From: an uncultured Olleya sp.
Lineage (GTDB): Bacteria; Bacteroidota; Bacteroidia; Flavobacteriales; Flavobacteriaceae
DNA: 64,000 bases
Assembly (NCBI GenBank): GCA_947503885.1
Contig: CANNFD010000005.1
Coordinates: 186,001 to 250,000, forward strand
Direction of reading: 5' to 3'
Positions 28,203-38,426 of the stretch are shown here, piece by piece. Below the pieces are notes generated by a model. The model was not told the DNA's origin, did no database searches, and saw only the letters and a program-made list of their open reading frames with translations. Each line of letters starts with the position of its first letter. Within the stretch, counting starts at the first letter, position 1. A program made the position numbers and the translations under genes.

Positions 28203-29732
28203 ATGAGCAACAAAACAATTAAATCTGCATTAATTTCTGTATTTAGCAAAGATGGCTTAGAGCCTATCGTTAAAGAGCTAAACAATCAGGGTGTTACCAT
28301 TTACTCTACTGGTGGAACCGAAACATTTATTAAAAACTTAGGTATAAACGTGGTTCCTGTAGAGGATGTCACTTCCTATCCTTCTATTTTAGGCGGTCGT
28401 GTAAAAACGTTACACCCAAAAGTTTTTGGAGGTATTTTAAATAGACAAAACCATGAGGGCGACGTTAAAGAGATGAAAGACTTTGACATCCCACAAATTG
28501 ACGTGGTAATTGTAGATTTATATCCTTTTGAAAAAACAGTAGCTTCTGGTGCTTCAAACCAAGATATTATCGAAAAGATTGACATTGGAGGGATTTCTTT
28601 AATACGTGCTGCTGCTAAAAACTATGCAGACGTTATTTGTGTTTCTTCTGTTGATGATTATGCTGAGTTTTTAGAATTAATCACCGACAAAAAAGGAGAT
28701 TTATCTGAAGATGATCGTAAACGTTTTGCTGCCAAAGCTTTTAATGTATCATCGCATTATGATTCGGCAATATTTAATTACTTTAATGCAAATCATGATA
28801 TCGCTGCATTAAAAATTAGCGAAACCAATGGTAAGGTATTACGATACGGAGAAAACCCACACCAAAAAGGTTTTTTCTTCGGCAACTTTGATGCACTGTT
28901 TACTAAATTACATGGTAAAGAACTAAGTTACAACAATTTACTTGATGTTGACGCTGCAGTTAATTTAATTCAAGAGTTTAAAGGCGAAAAACCAACATTT
29001 GCTATCTTAAAACACAACAATGCTTGCGGTTTCGCACAACGCGACACTGTACTTCAGGCATATTTAGACGCATTAGCAGGTGATCCAGTATCTGCTTTTG
29101 GAGGAGTTTTAATTAGTAATACGGAAATTGATGAAGCAAGTGCTAAAGAAATTCATAATTTATTTTGTGAAGTGGTAATTGCACCTTCTTTTTCTGCTGA
29201 AGCTGAAACAATTTTAAAGGGTAAGAAAAACAGAATATTACTTGTATTAAAAGATACAGACTTTGCTCCTACAACAGTTAGAACTTGTTTAAACGGTATT
29301 TTAGTTCAGGATAAAAATAACAAAACAGATAGCATTGAAGATTTAACATACGCCACTAATACAAAACCAACAGATAACGAAATAGAAGATTTAATTTTTG
29401 CTTCAAAAATATGTAAGCATACTAAATCTAATACTATTGTTTTAGTTAAAAACAAACAGCTTTGTGCAAGTGGTACTGGACAAACAAGTCGCGTTGATGC
29501 TTTAAACCAAGCAATACATAAAGCACAATCTTTTAAATTTGATTTAAAAGGAAGCGTAATGGCAAGTGATGCTTTTTTTCCTTTTCCTGACTGTGTAGAA
29601 ATCGCAGGAAATGCTGGTATAACTAGTGTAATCCAACCAGGAGGATCTATAAAAGACCAATTAAGTATAGACTATTGTAATGATAATAACATCTCAATGG
29701 TTATGACGGGAACACGTCATTTTAAACATTAA
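28203..29732 (+). CDS. purH: Bifunctional AICAR transformylase / IMP cyclohydrolase
   Basis: Last two steps of purine synthesis: formyl transfer to AICAR from 10-formyl-THF, then ring closure to IMP. The 509-residue protein shows the MGS-like cyclohydrolase domain at the N terminus (SALISVFSKDGL, YSTGGT, GGRVKTLHPKVFGGIL). The transformylase domain follows with KYGENPHQ-type LRYGENPHQKG, AILKHNNACGFA, SAFGGVL, FFPFPD and the GGSIKD end. The ATG at 28203 is chosen over one seven codons upstream because of the promoter position and the usual MSNKTIKSALISV-type start. It is followed by a strong terminator, so it is monocistronic. Confidence 0.97.
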   Translation: MSNKTIKSALISVFSKDGLEPIVKELNNQGVTIYSTGGTETFIKNLGINVVPVEDVTSYPSILGGRVKTLHPKVFGGILNRQNHEGDVKEMKDFDIPQIDVVIVDLYPFEKTVASGASNQDIIEKIDIGGISLIRAAAKNYADVICVSSVDDYAEFLELITDKKGDLSEDDRKRFAAKAFNVSSHYDSAIFNYFNANHDIAALKISETNGKVLRYGENPHQKGFFFGNFDALFTKLHGKELSYNNLLDVDAAVNLIQEFKGEKPTFAILKHNNACGFAQRDTVLQAYLDALAGDPVSAFGGVLISNTEIDEASAKEIHNLFCEVVIAPSFSAEAETILKGKKNRILLVLKDTDFAPTTVRTCLNGILVQDKNNKTDSIEDLTYATNTKPTDNEIEDLIFASKICKHTKSNTIVLVKNKQLCASGTGQTSRVDALNQAIHKAQSFKFDLKGSVMASDAFFPFPDCVEIAGNAGITSVIQPGGSIKDQLSIDYCNDNNISMVMTGTRHFKH

Positions 29733-29773
29733 ATAAAAATTTCTTACTAAAAGAAAACATAAAATTTAAAGCT

Positions 29774-29806
29774 AAAAGCTTCGGTAATTAAACCGAAGCT
29801 TTTTTA
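29774..29806 (+). terminator. Rho-independent terminator after purH
   Basis: AAAAGCTTCGGT (29774-29785) pairs with ACCGAAGCTTTT (29792-29803), then a T-run. The remaining stretch to mreB at 29980 is AT-rich; I see no gene in it. Confidence 0.85.
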
Positions 29807-29979
29807 TTATAAAATGGCTTTATTTCCGCAATAGCGAAAACATCTAAAACTCATTTTTTTTCGTATCTATTATTTGTATGGTGATTAAATAAATTTGTAA
29901 GATTTTAAATCCTTATATTACCATACTTTTATTACTTTTACGAGATATTGTTAACAACTCCAAATAATTACACACAAAC

Positions 29980-31008
29980 ATGGGATTTTTTGATTTCCTG
30001 ACAGAAGAAATCGCTATAGATTTAGGTACTGCCAACACTTTAATTATTCATAACGACAAGGTCGTTGTAGATGCACCTTCGATAGTTGCACGTGACCGTA
30101 TTAGCGGTAAAATCATTGCTGTTGGACAAGAAGCCAATATGATGCAAGGGAAAACTCATGAAAACATTAAAACTATTAGACCTTTAAAAGATGGTGTAAT
30201 TGCAGATTTTGATGCTTCTGAGCAAATGATTAGTCTGTTTATCAAAAATATTCCAGCGTTAAAAAAGAAATTATTTACACCTGCTTTACGTATGGTTATT
30301 TGTATTCCGTCTGGTATTACAGAAGTGGAGATGCGAGCTGTAAAAGAAAGTGCTGAGCGTGTAAACGGTAAAGAAGTGTACTTAATACATGAGCCTATGG
30401 CAGCTGCTATTGGTATTGGTGTGGATATTATGCAACCTAAAGGAAACATGATTGTGGATATAGGTGGTGGTACTACTGAAATTGCAGTTATCGCACTTGG
30501 TGGTATTGTTTGTGACAAGTCTGTTAAAATTGCAGGTGATGTGTTTACAAATGATATTATTTATTACATGCGTACTCAACATAACTTATATGTTGGAGAG
30601 CGTACTGCTGAAAAAATTAAGATACAAATTGGTGCTGCTACTGAGGATTTAGACCTTCCGCCAGAAGATATGAGCGTTCAAGGACGTGATTTACTTACCG
30701 GAAAACCTAAACAAGTACAAATTAGTTATAGAGAGATTGCTAAAGCTTTAGACAAATCTATATTACGTATTGAAGATGCTGTTATGGAAACTTTATCGCA
30801 AACCCCTCCAGAATTAGCTGCAGATATATACAACACTGGTATTTATCTAGCTGGTGGTGGATCTATGTTACGTGGTCTTGACAAGCGTCTGTCGCAAAAA
30901 ACAGATTTACCAGTTTACATTGCAGAGGATCCATTACGTGCTGTAGTTAGAGGGACAGGTATCACACTTAAAAATATAGCGAAATACAAAAGTGTATTGA
31001 TAAAGTAG
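29980..31008 (+). CDS. mreB: Rod shape-determining protein MreB
   Basis: Actin-like ATPase that forms membrane-bound filaments guiding lateral wall synthesis. The 342-residue chain has the actin-fold phosphate and adenosine motifs IDLGTANTL (residues about 13-21), MIVDIGGGTTEIAVIALGG and YLAGGGSMLRGLD, plus the conserved HEPMAAAIGIG. The N terminus MGFFDFL is the amphipathic membrane-binding start. It opens the mreB-mreC-mreD-mrdA-rodA operon; mreC begins 13 bases later. Confidence 0.98.
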   Translation: MGFFDFLTEEIAIDLGTANTLIIHNDKVVVDAPSIVARDRISGKIIAVGQEANMMQGKTHENIKTIRPLKDGVIADFDASEQMISLFIKNIPALKKKLFTPALRMVICIPSGITEVEMRAVKESAERVNGKEVYLIHEPMAAAIGIGVDIMQPKGNMIVDIGGGTTEIAVIALGGIVCDKSVKIAGDVFTNDIIYYMRTQHNLYVGERTAEKIKIQIGAATEDLDLPPEDMSVQGRDLLTGKPKQVQISYREIAKALDKSILRIEDAVMETLSQTPPELAADIYNTGIYLAGGGSMLRGLDKRLSQKTDLPVYIAEDPLRAVVRGTGITLKNIAKYKSVLIK

Positions 31009-31021
31009 TAACAACAACTAA

Positions 31022-31837
31022 ATGCAACAAATTGTAAATTTTATAATTAGAAACAAATCGTTTTTGTTTTTCTTGTTGTTGCTTAGTGTTTCTGTTGGGC
31101 TAACTATACAATCCCATTCTTATCATAAAAGTAAATTTATTAACTCGGCTAACTCAGTTACTGGTGGCGTCTACAACCTTAGTAATTCCGTAAGCAGTTA
31201 TTTTAATTTAAAAGAAGAAAATGATAAGCTACACGAAGAAAACGCGCGGTTAAGAGCAATACTTAACAATCAACCTAGTACCACTAATACTTATATTGAC
31301 ACTACTACGTTTGGTGCAAAATATAAATTCACTACTGGTAAAATTATTAAAAACAGCTACTCGCTTCAAAATAACTATTTAACAATCAATAAAGGTCGCA
31401 GAGATAGTGTAAAACAAGACTTAGGTGTCATTTCTTCTAAAGGAATAATAGGGATTATTGACAACACAAATAGCAAGTATGCAACAGTTATTTCTGTTTT
31501 AAACACTACTAATAAAATTAGTGGACAATTAAAAAAGACTAATCATTTTGGAACATTAAGTTGGAATGGTAAATCACCACGATTTATACAACTAACAGAT
31601 ATCCAAAAAAATGCAAAGCTTACTAAGGGTGATACAATTATAACATCTGGTCGATCTGCTATTTTCCCTAAAGGTATTTTGGTTGGACAAATCGAAGGTT
31701 ATAAATTAGATTTTACTAAAAATTATTACGAGATAGAGGTTAAGTTATTTAATGACATGACTAATCTAGAACATATAACTATTATAGAAAATAAGGACAA
31801 AAAACTAATTGACAACTTATTAAAAACAAATGAATAA
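31022..31837 (+). CDS. mreC: Rod shape-determining protein MreC
   Basis: Periplasmic scaffold of the elongasome that contacts PBP2. The 271-residue protein has one N-terminal membrane helix (about 14-29), a coiled coil (LKEENDKLHEENARLRAIL, residues about 67-85) and the C-terminal double beta-barrel domain with KGIIGIIDNTNSKYATVISV and GDTIITSGRSAIFPKGILVG. It overlaps mreD by 8 bases, so the two are translationally coupled. Confidence 0.95.
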   Translation: MQQIVNFIIRNKSFLFFLLLLSVSVGLTIQSHSYHKSKFINSANSVTGGVYNLSNSVSSYFNLKEENDKLHEENARLRAILNNQPSTTNTYIDTTTFGAKYKFTTGKIIKNSYSLQNNYLTINKGRRDSVKQDLGVISSKGIIGIIDNTNSKYATVISVLNTTNKISGQLKKTNHFGTLSWNGKSPRFIQLTDIQKNAKLTKGDTIITSGRSAIFPKGILVGQIEGYKLDFTKNYYEIEVKLFNDMTNLEHITIIENKDKKLIDNLLKTNE

Positions 31838-32336
31838 CCTTATTTCCATACATACAGTAAGGTTTATCTTCCTTATTTTACTACAAGTATTATTGTTTAG
31901 TAAGATTAATTTTTTAGGCTATATTAATCCTTATATCTATATCCTATTTATTGTATTATATCCCGTTAAAAACAATAGGATATCATTTATGTTTGTAAGT
32001 TTTTTACTAGGCTTAATTATAGATGTTTTTATGGATTCTGGCGGAATAAATGCAACTGCAGCTTTAGTTACAGCATTTATTAGACCTGCAGTTTTAAAAT
32101 TTAGTTTTGGTGCAGTTTATGAGCACCAAGCCCTTAAGTTTAGTAATATAGATTTTGGTCAAAAATTAATTTATATAACTATATTAACTATTATACATCA
32201 TTTTACATATTTCCTATTTGAAATATTTAACATTTCAAAAATAATTTTTGTACTACAAAATACGTTATTTTCAAGCTTATTTACCATTACACTTTGTATA
32301 TTGATAATGACAATATTTAGCACAAAATCTAAATGA
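31830..32336 (+). CDS. mreD: Rod shape-determining protein MreD
   Basis: Membrane component of the elongasome. The 168 residues hold about five helices and match MreD in size, hydropathy and place (overlapping mreC by 8 bases and mrdA by 4). LLGLIIDVFMDSGGINATAALV (residues about 59-80) is the recognisable MreD segment. Sequence conservation in this family is low, so context carries much of the call. Confidence 0.92.
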   Translation: MNNLISIHTVRFIFLILLQVLLFSKINFLGYINPYIYILFIVLYPVKNNRISFMFVSFLLGLIIDVFMDSGGINATAALVTAFIRPAVLKFSFGAVYEHQALKFSNIDFGQKLIYITILTIIHHFTYFLFEIFNISKIIFVLQNTLFSSLFTITLCILIMTIFSTKSK

Positions 32337-34237
32337 GAAAACTTTTACTCCTCTTATCGGTTATAATTGTAGGGATTGTTTTTACAGGACGTTTATTTTA
32401 TCTTCAAGTATACAAAGCAACCTCAACAGATTTATACGCGGACAATGCTATTAGAAAAGTATTTGATTACCCAAAACGTGGATTTGTCTATGACAGAAAC
32501 GGTAAACTTTTGGTATCTAACCAACCGTCTTACGACGTCATGGTTATACCTAGAGAAGTAAAACCATTAGACACATTAGAGTTTTGTAGCTTATTAAAAA
32601 TCACAAAACAAACCTTTAAAGACAAATATGAAAAAGCATACAGGTACTCTCCAAGACTACCTTATGTATTTGTATCGCACTTGTCCAAAGAAGACTACGC
32701 AGTTTTACAAGAAAAAATGCGTAAATACGAAGGGTTTTATATCCAAAAACGTAGTTTAAGAAAATACGAAACAACCATTGGGGCGAATGTTTTAGGAGAT
32801 ATTGGAGAAGTAAATAACAGAAACATCCAAAATGACAGTTATTATCAATCGGGAGATTTAATTGGAAAGCAAGGTGTTGAAGCTTCTTACGAGAAAACTT
32901 TACGTGGTCAAAAAGGGATTAAGTTTATTCAAAAAGATAGATTTAACAGAAATCTAGGCCCATATCAAAACGGAATTAATGACACATTACCAGAAGCAGG
33001 AAAAGATATAAAAATAACTATTGATGCGACGCTTCAAGGTTATGGCGAATTATTAATGACTAATAAACGAGGCGGAATTATAGCTATAGACCCTAAAACA
33101 GGAGAAATCTTAGCGCTAGTATCTGCCCCTAGTTACGACCCTAATATTTTGGTAGGTAGAGATCGGTCTAAAAACTTTACCAAACTATATAACGACTCTA
33201 TCGCTAACCCAACTTTTGACAGAAGTTTACAAGCACAATATCCTCCTGGATCTCCATTTAAAGTTTTAAATGCATTAATTGGATTGCAAGAAGGCGTAGT
33301 AAACACAACCGAACAGTTTACTTGTAGATTAGGGTATTATTATAACGGTAGAAAATTACATGGCTGTCATAGCCACAGAAGTCCTGTAAACATGAATTTA
33401 GGTATTTACGAATCTTGTAATGCCTATTTTGTAAATGTCTATAGACGAATTTTAGAAAAATATCCAACCTCTGCAGAAGGGATGGATAATTGGAGTAAAC
33501 ATGTTAAAAGTTTTGGCTTAGGTGATTATCTAGGCTATGATTTAGTGGTTGGTAGAAAAGGACGTATTCCAGATAGTAAATTTTACGATAAATGGTATGG
33601 TAAAAACCGTTGGAGCTCTACTTTTATGACATCTAATGCTATTGGACAAGGAGAAGTAGAAACTACGCCAATACAGCTAGCAAATATGGTTGCAGCTATT
33701 GCTAACAGAGGGTATTTTATAACTCCACATATTATAAAAGAAATTGAAGGAGAAGCAATTGACGAAAAATACACAACACCTAGATACACAACAATAGACA
33801 GGCAACATTTTGAGCCTATTGTAGAAGGAATGTTTGATGTTTATGAAAAAGGTACTGCAAAAAACCTACAAGTAAAAGGAATTGAAATTTGCGGAAAGAC
33901 TGGTACTGCAGAAAATTTTGCAAAAATTGATGGTGTTAAAACACAACTAACAGATCATTCCATTTTTGTTGCTTTTGCACCAAAAGACAATCCTAAAATA
34001 GCTATTGCTGTATTTGTAGAAAACGGATATTGGGGAAGCCGATTTGCTGGAAGAATAGCAAGTCTTATGATTGAAAAATACTTAAAAGGAACCATTAGTC
34101 GCACAGATTTAGAAAACTGGATTTTAACCCATAGTTTAGAAAACGAATATGCCAAACCACACTCTGGGGAGCCTTTTAAAATAAACCGAGAAACACAATT
34201 ACAAGTCGTACCTAAACCTAATTATGAGGCAAACTGA
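32333..34237 (+). CDS. mrdA: Penicillin-binding protein 2 (elongasome transpeptidase)
   Basis: Class B PBP that cross-links peptidoglycan during elongation. The 634-residue chain has an N-terminal membrane anchor (about 4-25), a pedestal region with FVYDRNGKLLVSN and the transpeptidase domain. The domain has the three active-site motifs: S307-P-F-K310 within YPPGSPFK, S361-C-N363, and K522-T-G in CGKTGTAEN. The start overlaps the mreD stop (ATGA) and the end overlaps rodA by 14 bases, a tight operon that fits a fixed PBP2:RodA ratio. Confidence 0.97.
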   Translation: MRKLLLLLSVIIVGIVFTGRLFYLQVYKATSTDLYADNAIRKVFDYPKRGFVYDRNGKLLVSNQPSYDVMVIPREVKPLDTLEFCSLLKITKQTFKDKYEKAYRYSPRLPYVFVSHLSKEDYAVLQEKMRKYEGFYIQKRSLRKYETTIGANVLGDIGEVNNRNIQNDSYYQSGDLIGKQGVEASYEKTLRGQKGIKFIQKDRFNRNLGPYQNGINDTLPEAGKDIKITIDATLQGYGELLMTNKRGGIIAIDPKTGEILALVSAPSYDPNILVGRDRSKNFTKLYNDSIANPTFDRSLQAQYPPGSPFKVLNALIGLQEGVVNTTEQFTCRLGYYYNGRKLHGCHSHRSPVNMNLGIYESCNAYFVNVYRRILEKYPTSAEGMDNWSKHVKSFGLGDYLGYDLVVGRKGRIPDSKFYDKWYGKNRWSSTFMTSNAIGQGEVETTPIQLANMVAAIANRGYFITPHIIKEIEGEAIDEKYTTPRYTTIDRQHFEPIVEGMFDVYEKGTAKNLQVKGIEICGKTGTAENFAKIDGVKTQLTDHSIFVAFAPKDNPKIAIAVFVENGYWGSRFAGRIASLMIEKYLKGTISRTDLENWILTHSLENEYAKPHSGEPFKINRETQLQVVPKPNYEAN

Positions 34238-35498
34238 TAGACATTATAAATTTGATTGGTTAACCATAATCCTATTTTTTATTTTAGTGATGTTTGGTTG
34301 GGTTAATATTATATCTGCTTCACATTCTGGAGAAACATTAAACTTTACCGACTTTTCTCATTATTACAGTAAACAACTAGTCTTTATCGGACTTTCAATA
34401 ATCTTAATTATACTAGTATTATCGATAGAGTCAAAGTTTTACGAGCGGTTTTCAAGCGTCATTTATCTTGTAGCCTTACTATCTTTAGCAGGTTTATTTG
34501 TTTTCGGAAAAAACATAAACGGAGCTACTTCGTGGTATCCAATTGGCTCTTTTACTTTTCAACCCGGAGAGTTTGCTAAAGTAGCAACTGCTTTAGCTGT
34601 AGCTAAATATGTAAGTGATTTAAATACTGATATCAGAAAATTTAGCGACCAATTAAAAACTTTTGCAATTATAGTTGTTCCTGCTTTATTAGTCCTATTA
34701 CAACCTGATGCAGGAAGTGCAATTGTATATGGTGCCTTTTTCTTTGTTTTGTATAGAGAGGGCTTGCCTCACATTTATTTAATTGTTGGGGTATTATTAA
34801 TATTACTTTCTGTTTTTGCTTTAAAGTTTGGAGTTATAAGCACATTATTAATTACAGCAATAGTAGTCCTTACTTATTATTTTACAAGAAAAAAAAGACC
34901 TTCAATAGTACAACCAATTACAGTAATAATTTTATGTACTTCTTTAGCTTTTAGTGTTCGTTTTTTTTACGAAAATATATTACCTGCCCACCAAAAAGAC
35001 AGAATTACAGTTTGGTTAAGCTTAGAAAAAGATCCTGAGAAATTAGAACGAATGAAAAAGACCGTTGCCTATAATCTTAACGAGTCTGAAAAAGCAATTA
35101 GCAGTGGTGGCTTTAAAGGTAAAGGCTTTTTAGAAGGCACACGTACCACAGGAAACTTTGTGCCAGAACAGCACACAGATTATATTTTTAGTACCGTTGG
35201 CGAAGAATGGGGGTTTGTAGGTAGTTTTTTAACTGTTCTTGTGTTTTTACTTTTAATTATAAGAATATTAATACTTGCTGAACGACAAAAAAACCAATTT
35301 AGCAGAATGTATGGCTACGCAGTAGGATCGATACTATTTTTACATTTTTTAATAAACATAGGTATGGTAATGGGATTAATTCCAACCATTGGTATACCAC
35401 TACCCTTTTTTAGTTATGGTGGCTCTGGATTATGGGGTTTTACTATACTAGTATTTATCTTTATTAAATTAGATTCTAACCGAATTAATCAGTGGTAA
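34224..35498 (+). CDS. rodA: Rod shape-determining protein RodA (SEDS glycosyltransferase)
   Basis: SEDS-family peptidoglycan polymerase working with PBP2. The 424-residue membrane protein has about ten helices and the family signatures: INGATSWYPIGSFTFQPGEFAK (residues about 93-114), the catalytic-region aspartate in LLQPDAGSA, the large loop with FVPEQHTDYIFSTVGEEWGF, and the C-terminal PFFSYGGSGL. It overlaps mrdA by 14 bases and ends the operon, with a bidirectional terminator downstream. Confidence 0.97.
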   Translation: MRQTDRHYKFDWLTIILFFILVMFGWVNIISASHSGETLNFTDFSHYYSKQLVFIGLSIILIILVLSIESKFYERFSSVIYLVALLSLAGLFVFGKNINGATSWYPIGSFTFQPGEFAKVATALAVAKYVSDLNTDIRKFSDQLKTFAIIVVPALLVLLQPDAGSAIVYGAFFFVLYREGLPHIYLIVGVLLILLSVFALKFGVISTLLITAIVVLTYYFTRKKRPSIVQPITVIILCTSLAFSVRFFYENILPAHQKDRITVWLSLEKDPEKLERMKKTVAYNLNESEKAISSGGFKGKGFLEGTRTTGNFVPEQHTDYIFSTVGEEWGFVGSFLTVLVFLLLIIRILILAERQKNQFSRMYGYAVGSILFLHFLINIGMVMGLIPTIGIPLPFFSYGGSGLWGFTILVFIFIKLDSNRINQW

Positions 35499-35598
35499 TA
35501 GTTTGCTGCTAGCAAAACTAAAATAGAGATTAATTGAAACATGATGCTTCATTACATTTTATATAAAACCAAAGTTTCGGTATAACTATATTAAAATA

Positions 35599-35633
35599 AA
35601 AAACCCTTTTAGCTTGTCGTTAAAAGGGTTTTT
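35599..35633. terminator. Bidirectional terminator between rodA and the outer-membrane barrel gene
   Basis: Perfect 13-bp stem AAAAACCCTTTTA / TAAAAGGGTTTTT with a 9-base loop, A- and T-rich on both sides, between convergent genes. Confidence 0.85.
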
Positions 35634-35652
35634 AAATTTTAATTATTTCATC

Positions 35653-38397
35653 TTAAAGATTATAAATAAATCTTGCAGTTAAAAATCTTGGTTGTATATA
35701 ATACTCGCTTGTACTTACTGAAAAAGCACTATTACTATTTTGAACTCTAGAAGCTGTATCTAGTAAATTAGTTGCTTTTAATTCATACTCCCATTTACTA
35801 TCACTAGATTTTCTGTAAGCTAAATTAGCATTCCATAATCCAAAACTATTACTGTTTCCGTCAATAGTTTGACGACTATAGGTGTAATCTGTTTTAAATG
35901 TAAATGCTTTAAATATTAAGGCATCAAACTCTACTGCTGGTGCGTTAGTGTAGATTTTAGTCCTTCTAGTACCTTGGTCATTATCATTTATCCCATAAGT
36001 ATATCTTAATTCAAAGTTAGGTGCTTCTCTAAAGTTAGATCTTAATTCTGTTGTATAGCTTTGACTATAATTTTGGTTAACAGAAATTTGAGTATTAATA
36101 AATTGATTAAATTTAGAGTAGTTAAATGTCCCTCTAACGCTAGCTTGTAGTTTTCCAAAACGTCTTTGAAAACGACCACTAGCACTTAAACTTTCATCTT
36201 CTAAACCAGAATTATATGGTGTACTACTTCTAATTACAGAACCAGGTTGAAACAGAGAGACGTTTCTAATATTGTCAATATTTTTAGAATAGTTAATAAA
36301 TGCAAATACATTAGTGTAGTTAAACATATTAAAACTAAAATAACTTAAATTAACATTATGTGACAAAGCACTTTCTAAGTCTGGATTACCAATAAATGTT
36401 GAGTTATAGTTGTTTAATACTAAACCTTGAGCAAACTGATTTACATCTGTAAATTGGGTTTGCATTTTGTAGGACAGGTTTAAAGTTTCAGTACCTTTTA
36501 ATTGTACACGTACATTTAAATCTGGCAATAGTCTAAAAAAGTTGTCTTTAGTCTCTGTATTAAACTGATCATTAACTGCACTATAAGCATGTGCAGAAAC
36601 CCCTGGGCTAATTGTAAACTTACCAGTCTTAAAACGGTAATGCATACCTAAATAAATATCGCTAAACGTATATTTAATATCATTAACATCTGACACACCT
36701 GGTATTGTTGTATTAGTCTCTAAGTCGCTACCATCATCTAAGGTTTGGAATATATTAGAGTCAAACTGTTGGTTACTATATATTGTACCAACAGTAAAAT
36801 TGATATCACTTTTTTTATTTAAAATATTCCAATAGTCAACCTTAGCATCTAATTGATTTGTTTTAACACGTTTTTGCTGGTTTACATCATATGTAACTTG
36901 TGTACCATCTAAACCTAAACCTTGTGCAGTATCATCAAATGGATCTCTGTTATTAGGATCAGAATCTGTATTATTTGTTGGGTCATTTTGCAATAAGGCA
37001 TTATAAAATGGATCTTCATCTTGTAATAAATGTTGAACCGATAAAGCAAAAATGTTATCCTCATCCATAGTATAATAATAATTCAAGTTTTGATTTATTT
37101 TATACGGATTAGTGTCTTCAAATTGATCAATTGGTCCAACGACATTTGAGAAAGTCCCATTTAATTGTTGGTCTTTTGACGTACGACCAAGTATATCATA
37201 ATCTAATTGATTATTAGCATTTGGTTTATATTTTGCACTAAACTTAACTAATCCAAGGTCACTTTTTTGACGCGTGTTACTTGATGTGCTCTCATCAGGA
37301 ATACCTAAGGTTTGATCAGTATAAAATACTTTACTGTTTTCTTGCAACTCTATCCTACTACTTGCAAAAATGGCAAACCCACTAAGGTCTAAAGTGCTTT
37401 TTGGAGAAAAGCTAAAGTTAGCTGCTCCAAACTTTGTATTTAAACTTTTGGCTTGATTGTTTTGAAGTTGTCTAAACCCTAAGTCATTACTTCCTAAACT
37501 AATATTTGTACCACTTTGTTGGCTTGGTGATTGGAAACCTCCAGAAAAATTAAAAATATCACGACGTGATAAAGCTAACTCTCCTATATTATTAAGGTCA
37601 CCAATAAAGTTGATACTTTTTTTAGGGCTATAGTAAAACAATTTAGGCTGAGCTAAATATAACTCGCCAGTCTTAGAGTCTCCTGCTCCTGCAGTAATGG
37701 TACCAAACCAGAAGTTTTTCTTACCTTCTTTAAGTTTAATATTAATAGCAATATTATCTTGGTTATTTGTAACACCACTTAATTGTCCAACTTCAGAGTA
37801 GTTTTTTAAGACTTGTACTTTATCGATAGCATTTGCAGGGATGTTTTTTGTGGCTAATTTGGTGTCGCCATCAAAAAACTCTTTACCATCAATCATCACT
37901 TTACCAACCTTCTTACCTTCTACTTCAACTTCTCCATCATCATTAACCTCAACACCCGGTAGTTTTTCTAGGACATCACCTAGTTTTCTTTCGGTACCAT
38001 TTTTAAAAGAATCTGCGTTATAAGTAATTGTGTCACCACTTATTGTTACTGGCATTTCATAAGTTAGTTCAATTTCGTCTAAACTATTATCTAAGGACAT
38101 TATAAAGTCCTTATTAATAGTAGCTTCTTTAGTTTCTACCATTTCAGAGATTTGCTTCATCCCAATATAACTTACTTGAATACTGTAAGTCGAGTTAACC
38201 TCTAAACTTAGTTTATAGCGACCTTTGTCATTGGTTATTGCATAAGCTTCTAAAAGTTTAGTGTCTTGATTTATAGCAACCACATTTGCTAATTCTAAGC
38301 CTAAACCTGTGCTATCTTTAACTACACCTTCAAATTTAACTTGCGCAAAAGAGGTGCTAACTACTAATAATAATAGTCCTGTAAATATATGTTTCAT
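35653..38397 (-). CDS. Outer-membrane beta-barrel protein, TonB-receptor-like, with N-terminal regulatory domain
   Basis: A 914-residue outer-membrane protein. It has a signal peptide (to about residue 18, TSFAQ), a carboxypeptidase-regulatory-like beta-sandwich (VKFEGVVKDSTGLGLELANV, about 20-110) and a plug domain (RKLGDVLEKLPGVEVNDDGEVEVEG; KKVGKVMIDGKEFFDGD; ATKNIPANAIDKVQVLKNYSEVG). A long barrel with aromatic strand ends follows. This is the CarboxypepD_reg/plug/barrel layout of Bacteroidota OMP_b-brl proteins, related to but distinct from SusC. No obvious TonB box or SusD partner is present. It is followed upstream in the transcript by a GLPGLI protein 29 bases away, a pairing known in this phylum. 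The ligand is unknown; peptides or metals are possible. Confidence 0.88.
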   Translation of the reverse strand: MKHIFTGLLLLVVSTSFAQVKFEGVVKDSTGLGLELANVVAINQDTKLLEAYAITNDKGRYKLSLEVNSTYSIQVSYIGMKQISEMVETKEATINKDFIMSLDNSLDEIELTYEMPVTISGDTITYNADSFKNGTERKLGDVLEKLPGVEVNDDGEVEVEGKKVGKVMIDGKEFFDGDTKLATKNIPANAIDKVQVLKNYSEVGQLSGVTNNQDNIAINIKLKEGKKNFWFGTITAGAGDSKTGELYLAQPKLFYYSPKKSINFIGDLNNIGELALSRRDIFNFSGGFQSPSQQSGTNISLGSNDLGFRQLQNNQAKSLNTKFGAANFSFSPKSTLDLSGFAIFASSRIELQENSKVFYTDQTLGIPDESTSSNTRQKSDLGLVKFSAKYKPNANNQLDYDILGRTSKDQQLNGTFSNVVGPIDQFEDTNPYKINQNLNYYYTMDEDNIFALSVQHLLQDEDPFYNALLQNDPTNNTDSDPNNRDPFDDTAQGLGLDGTQVTYDVNQQKRVKTNQLDAKVDYWNILNKKSDINFTVGTIYSNQQFDSNIFQTLDDGSDLETNTTIPGVSDVNDIKYTFSDIYLGMHYRFKTGKFTISPGVSAHAYSAVNDQFNTETKDNFFRLLPDLNVRVQLKGTETLNLSYKMQTQFTDVNQFAQGLVLNNYNSTFIGNPDLESALSHNVNLSYFSFNMFNYTNVFAFINYSKNIDNIRNVSLFQPGSVIRSSTPYNSGLEDESLSASGRFQRRFGKLQASVRGTFNYSKFNQFINTQISVNQNYSQSYTTELRSNFREAPNFELRYTYGINDNDQGTRRTKIYTNAPAVEFDALIFKAFTFKTDYTYSRQTIDGNSNSFGLWNANLAYRKSSDSKWEYELKATNLLDTASRVQNSNSAFSVSTSEYYIQPRFLTARFIYNL

Positions 38398-38426
38398 CTG
38401 TTTTTTTGGTTGGTTTTTTAATAAAA

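Noticed and set aside
30156-30518. 120-codon open frame antisense to mreB
   Set aside because: mreB is complete and highly conserved here; the antisense translation has no recognisable domain.
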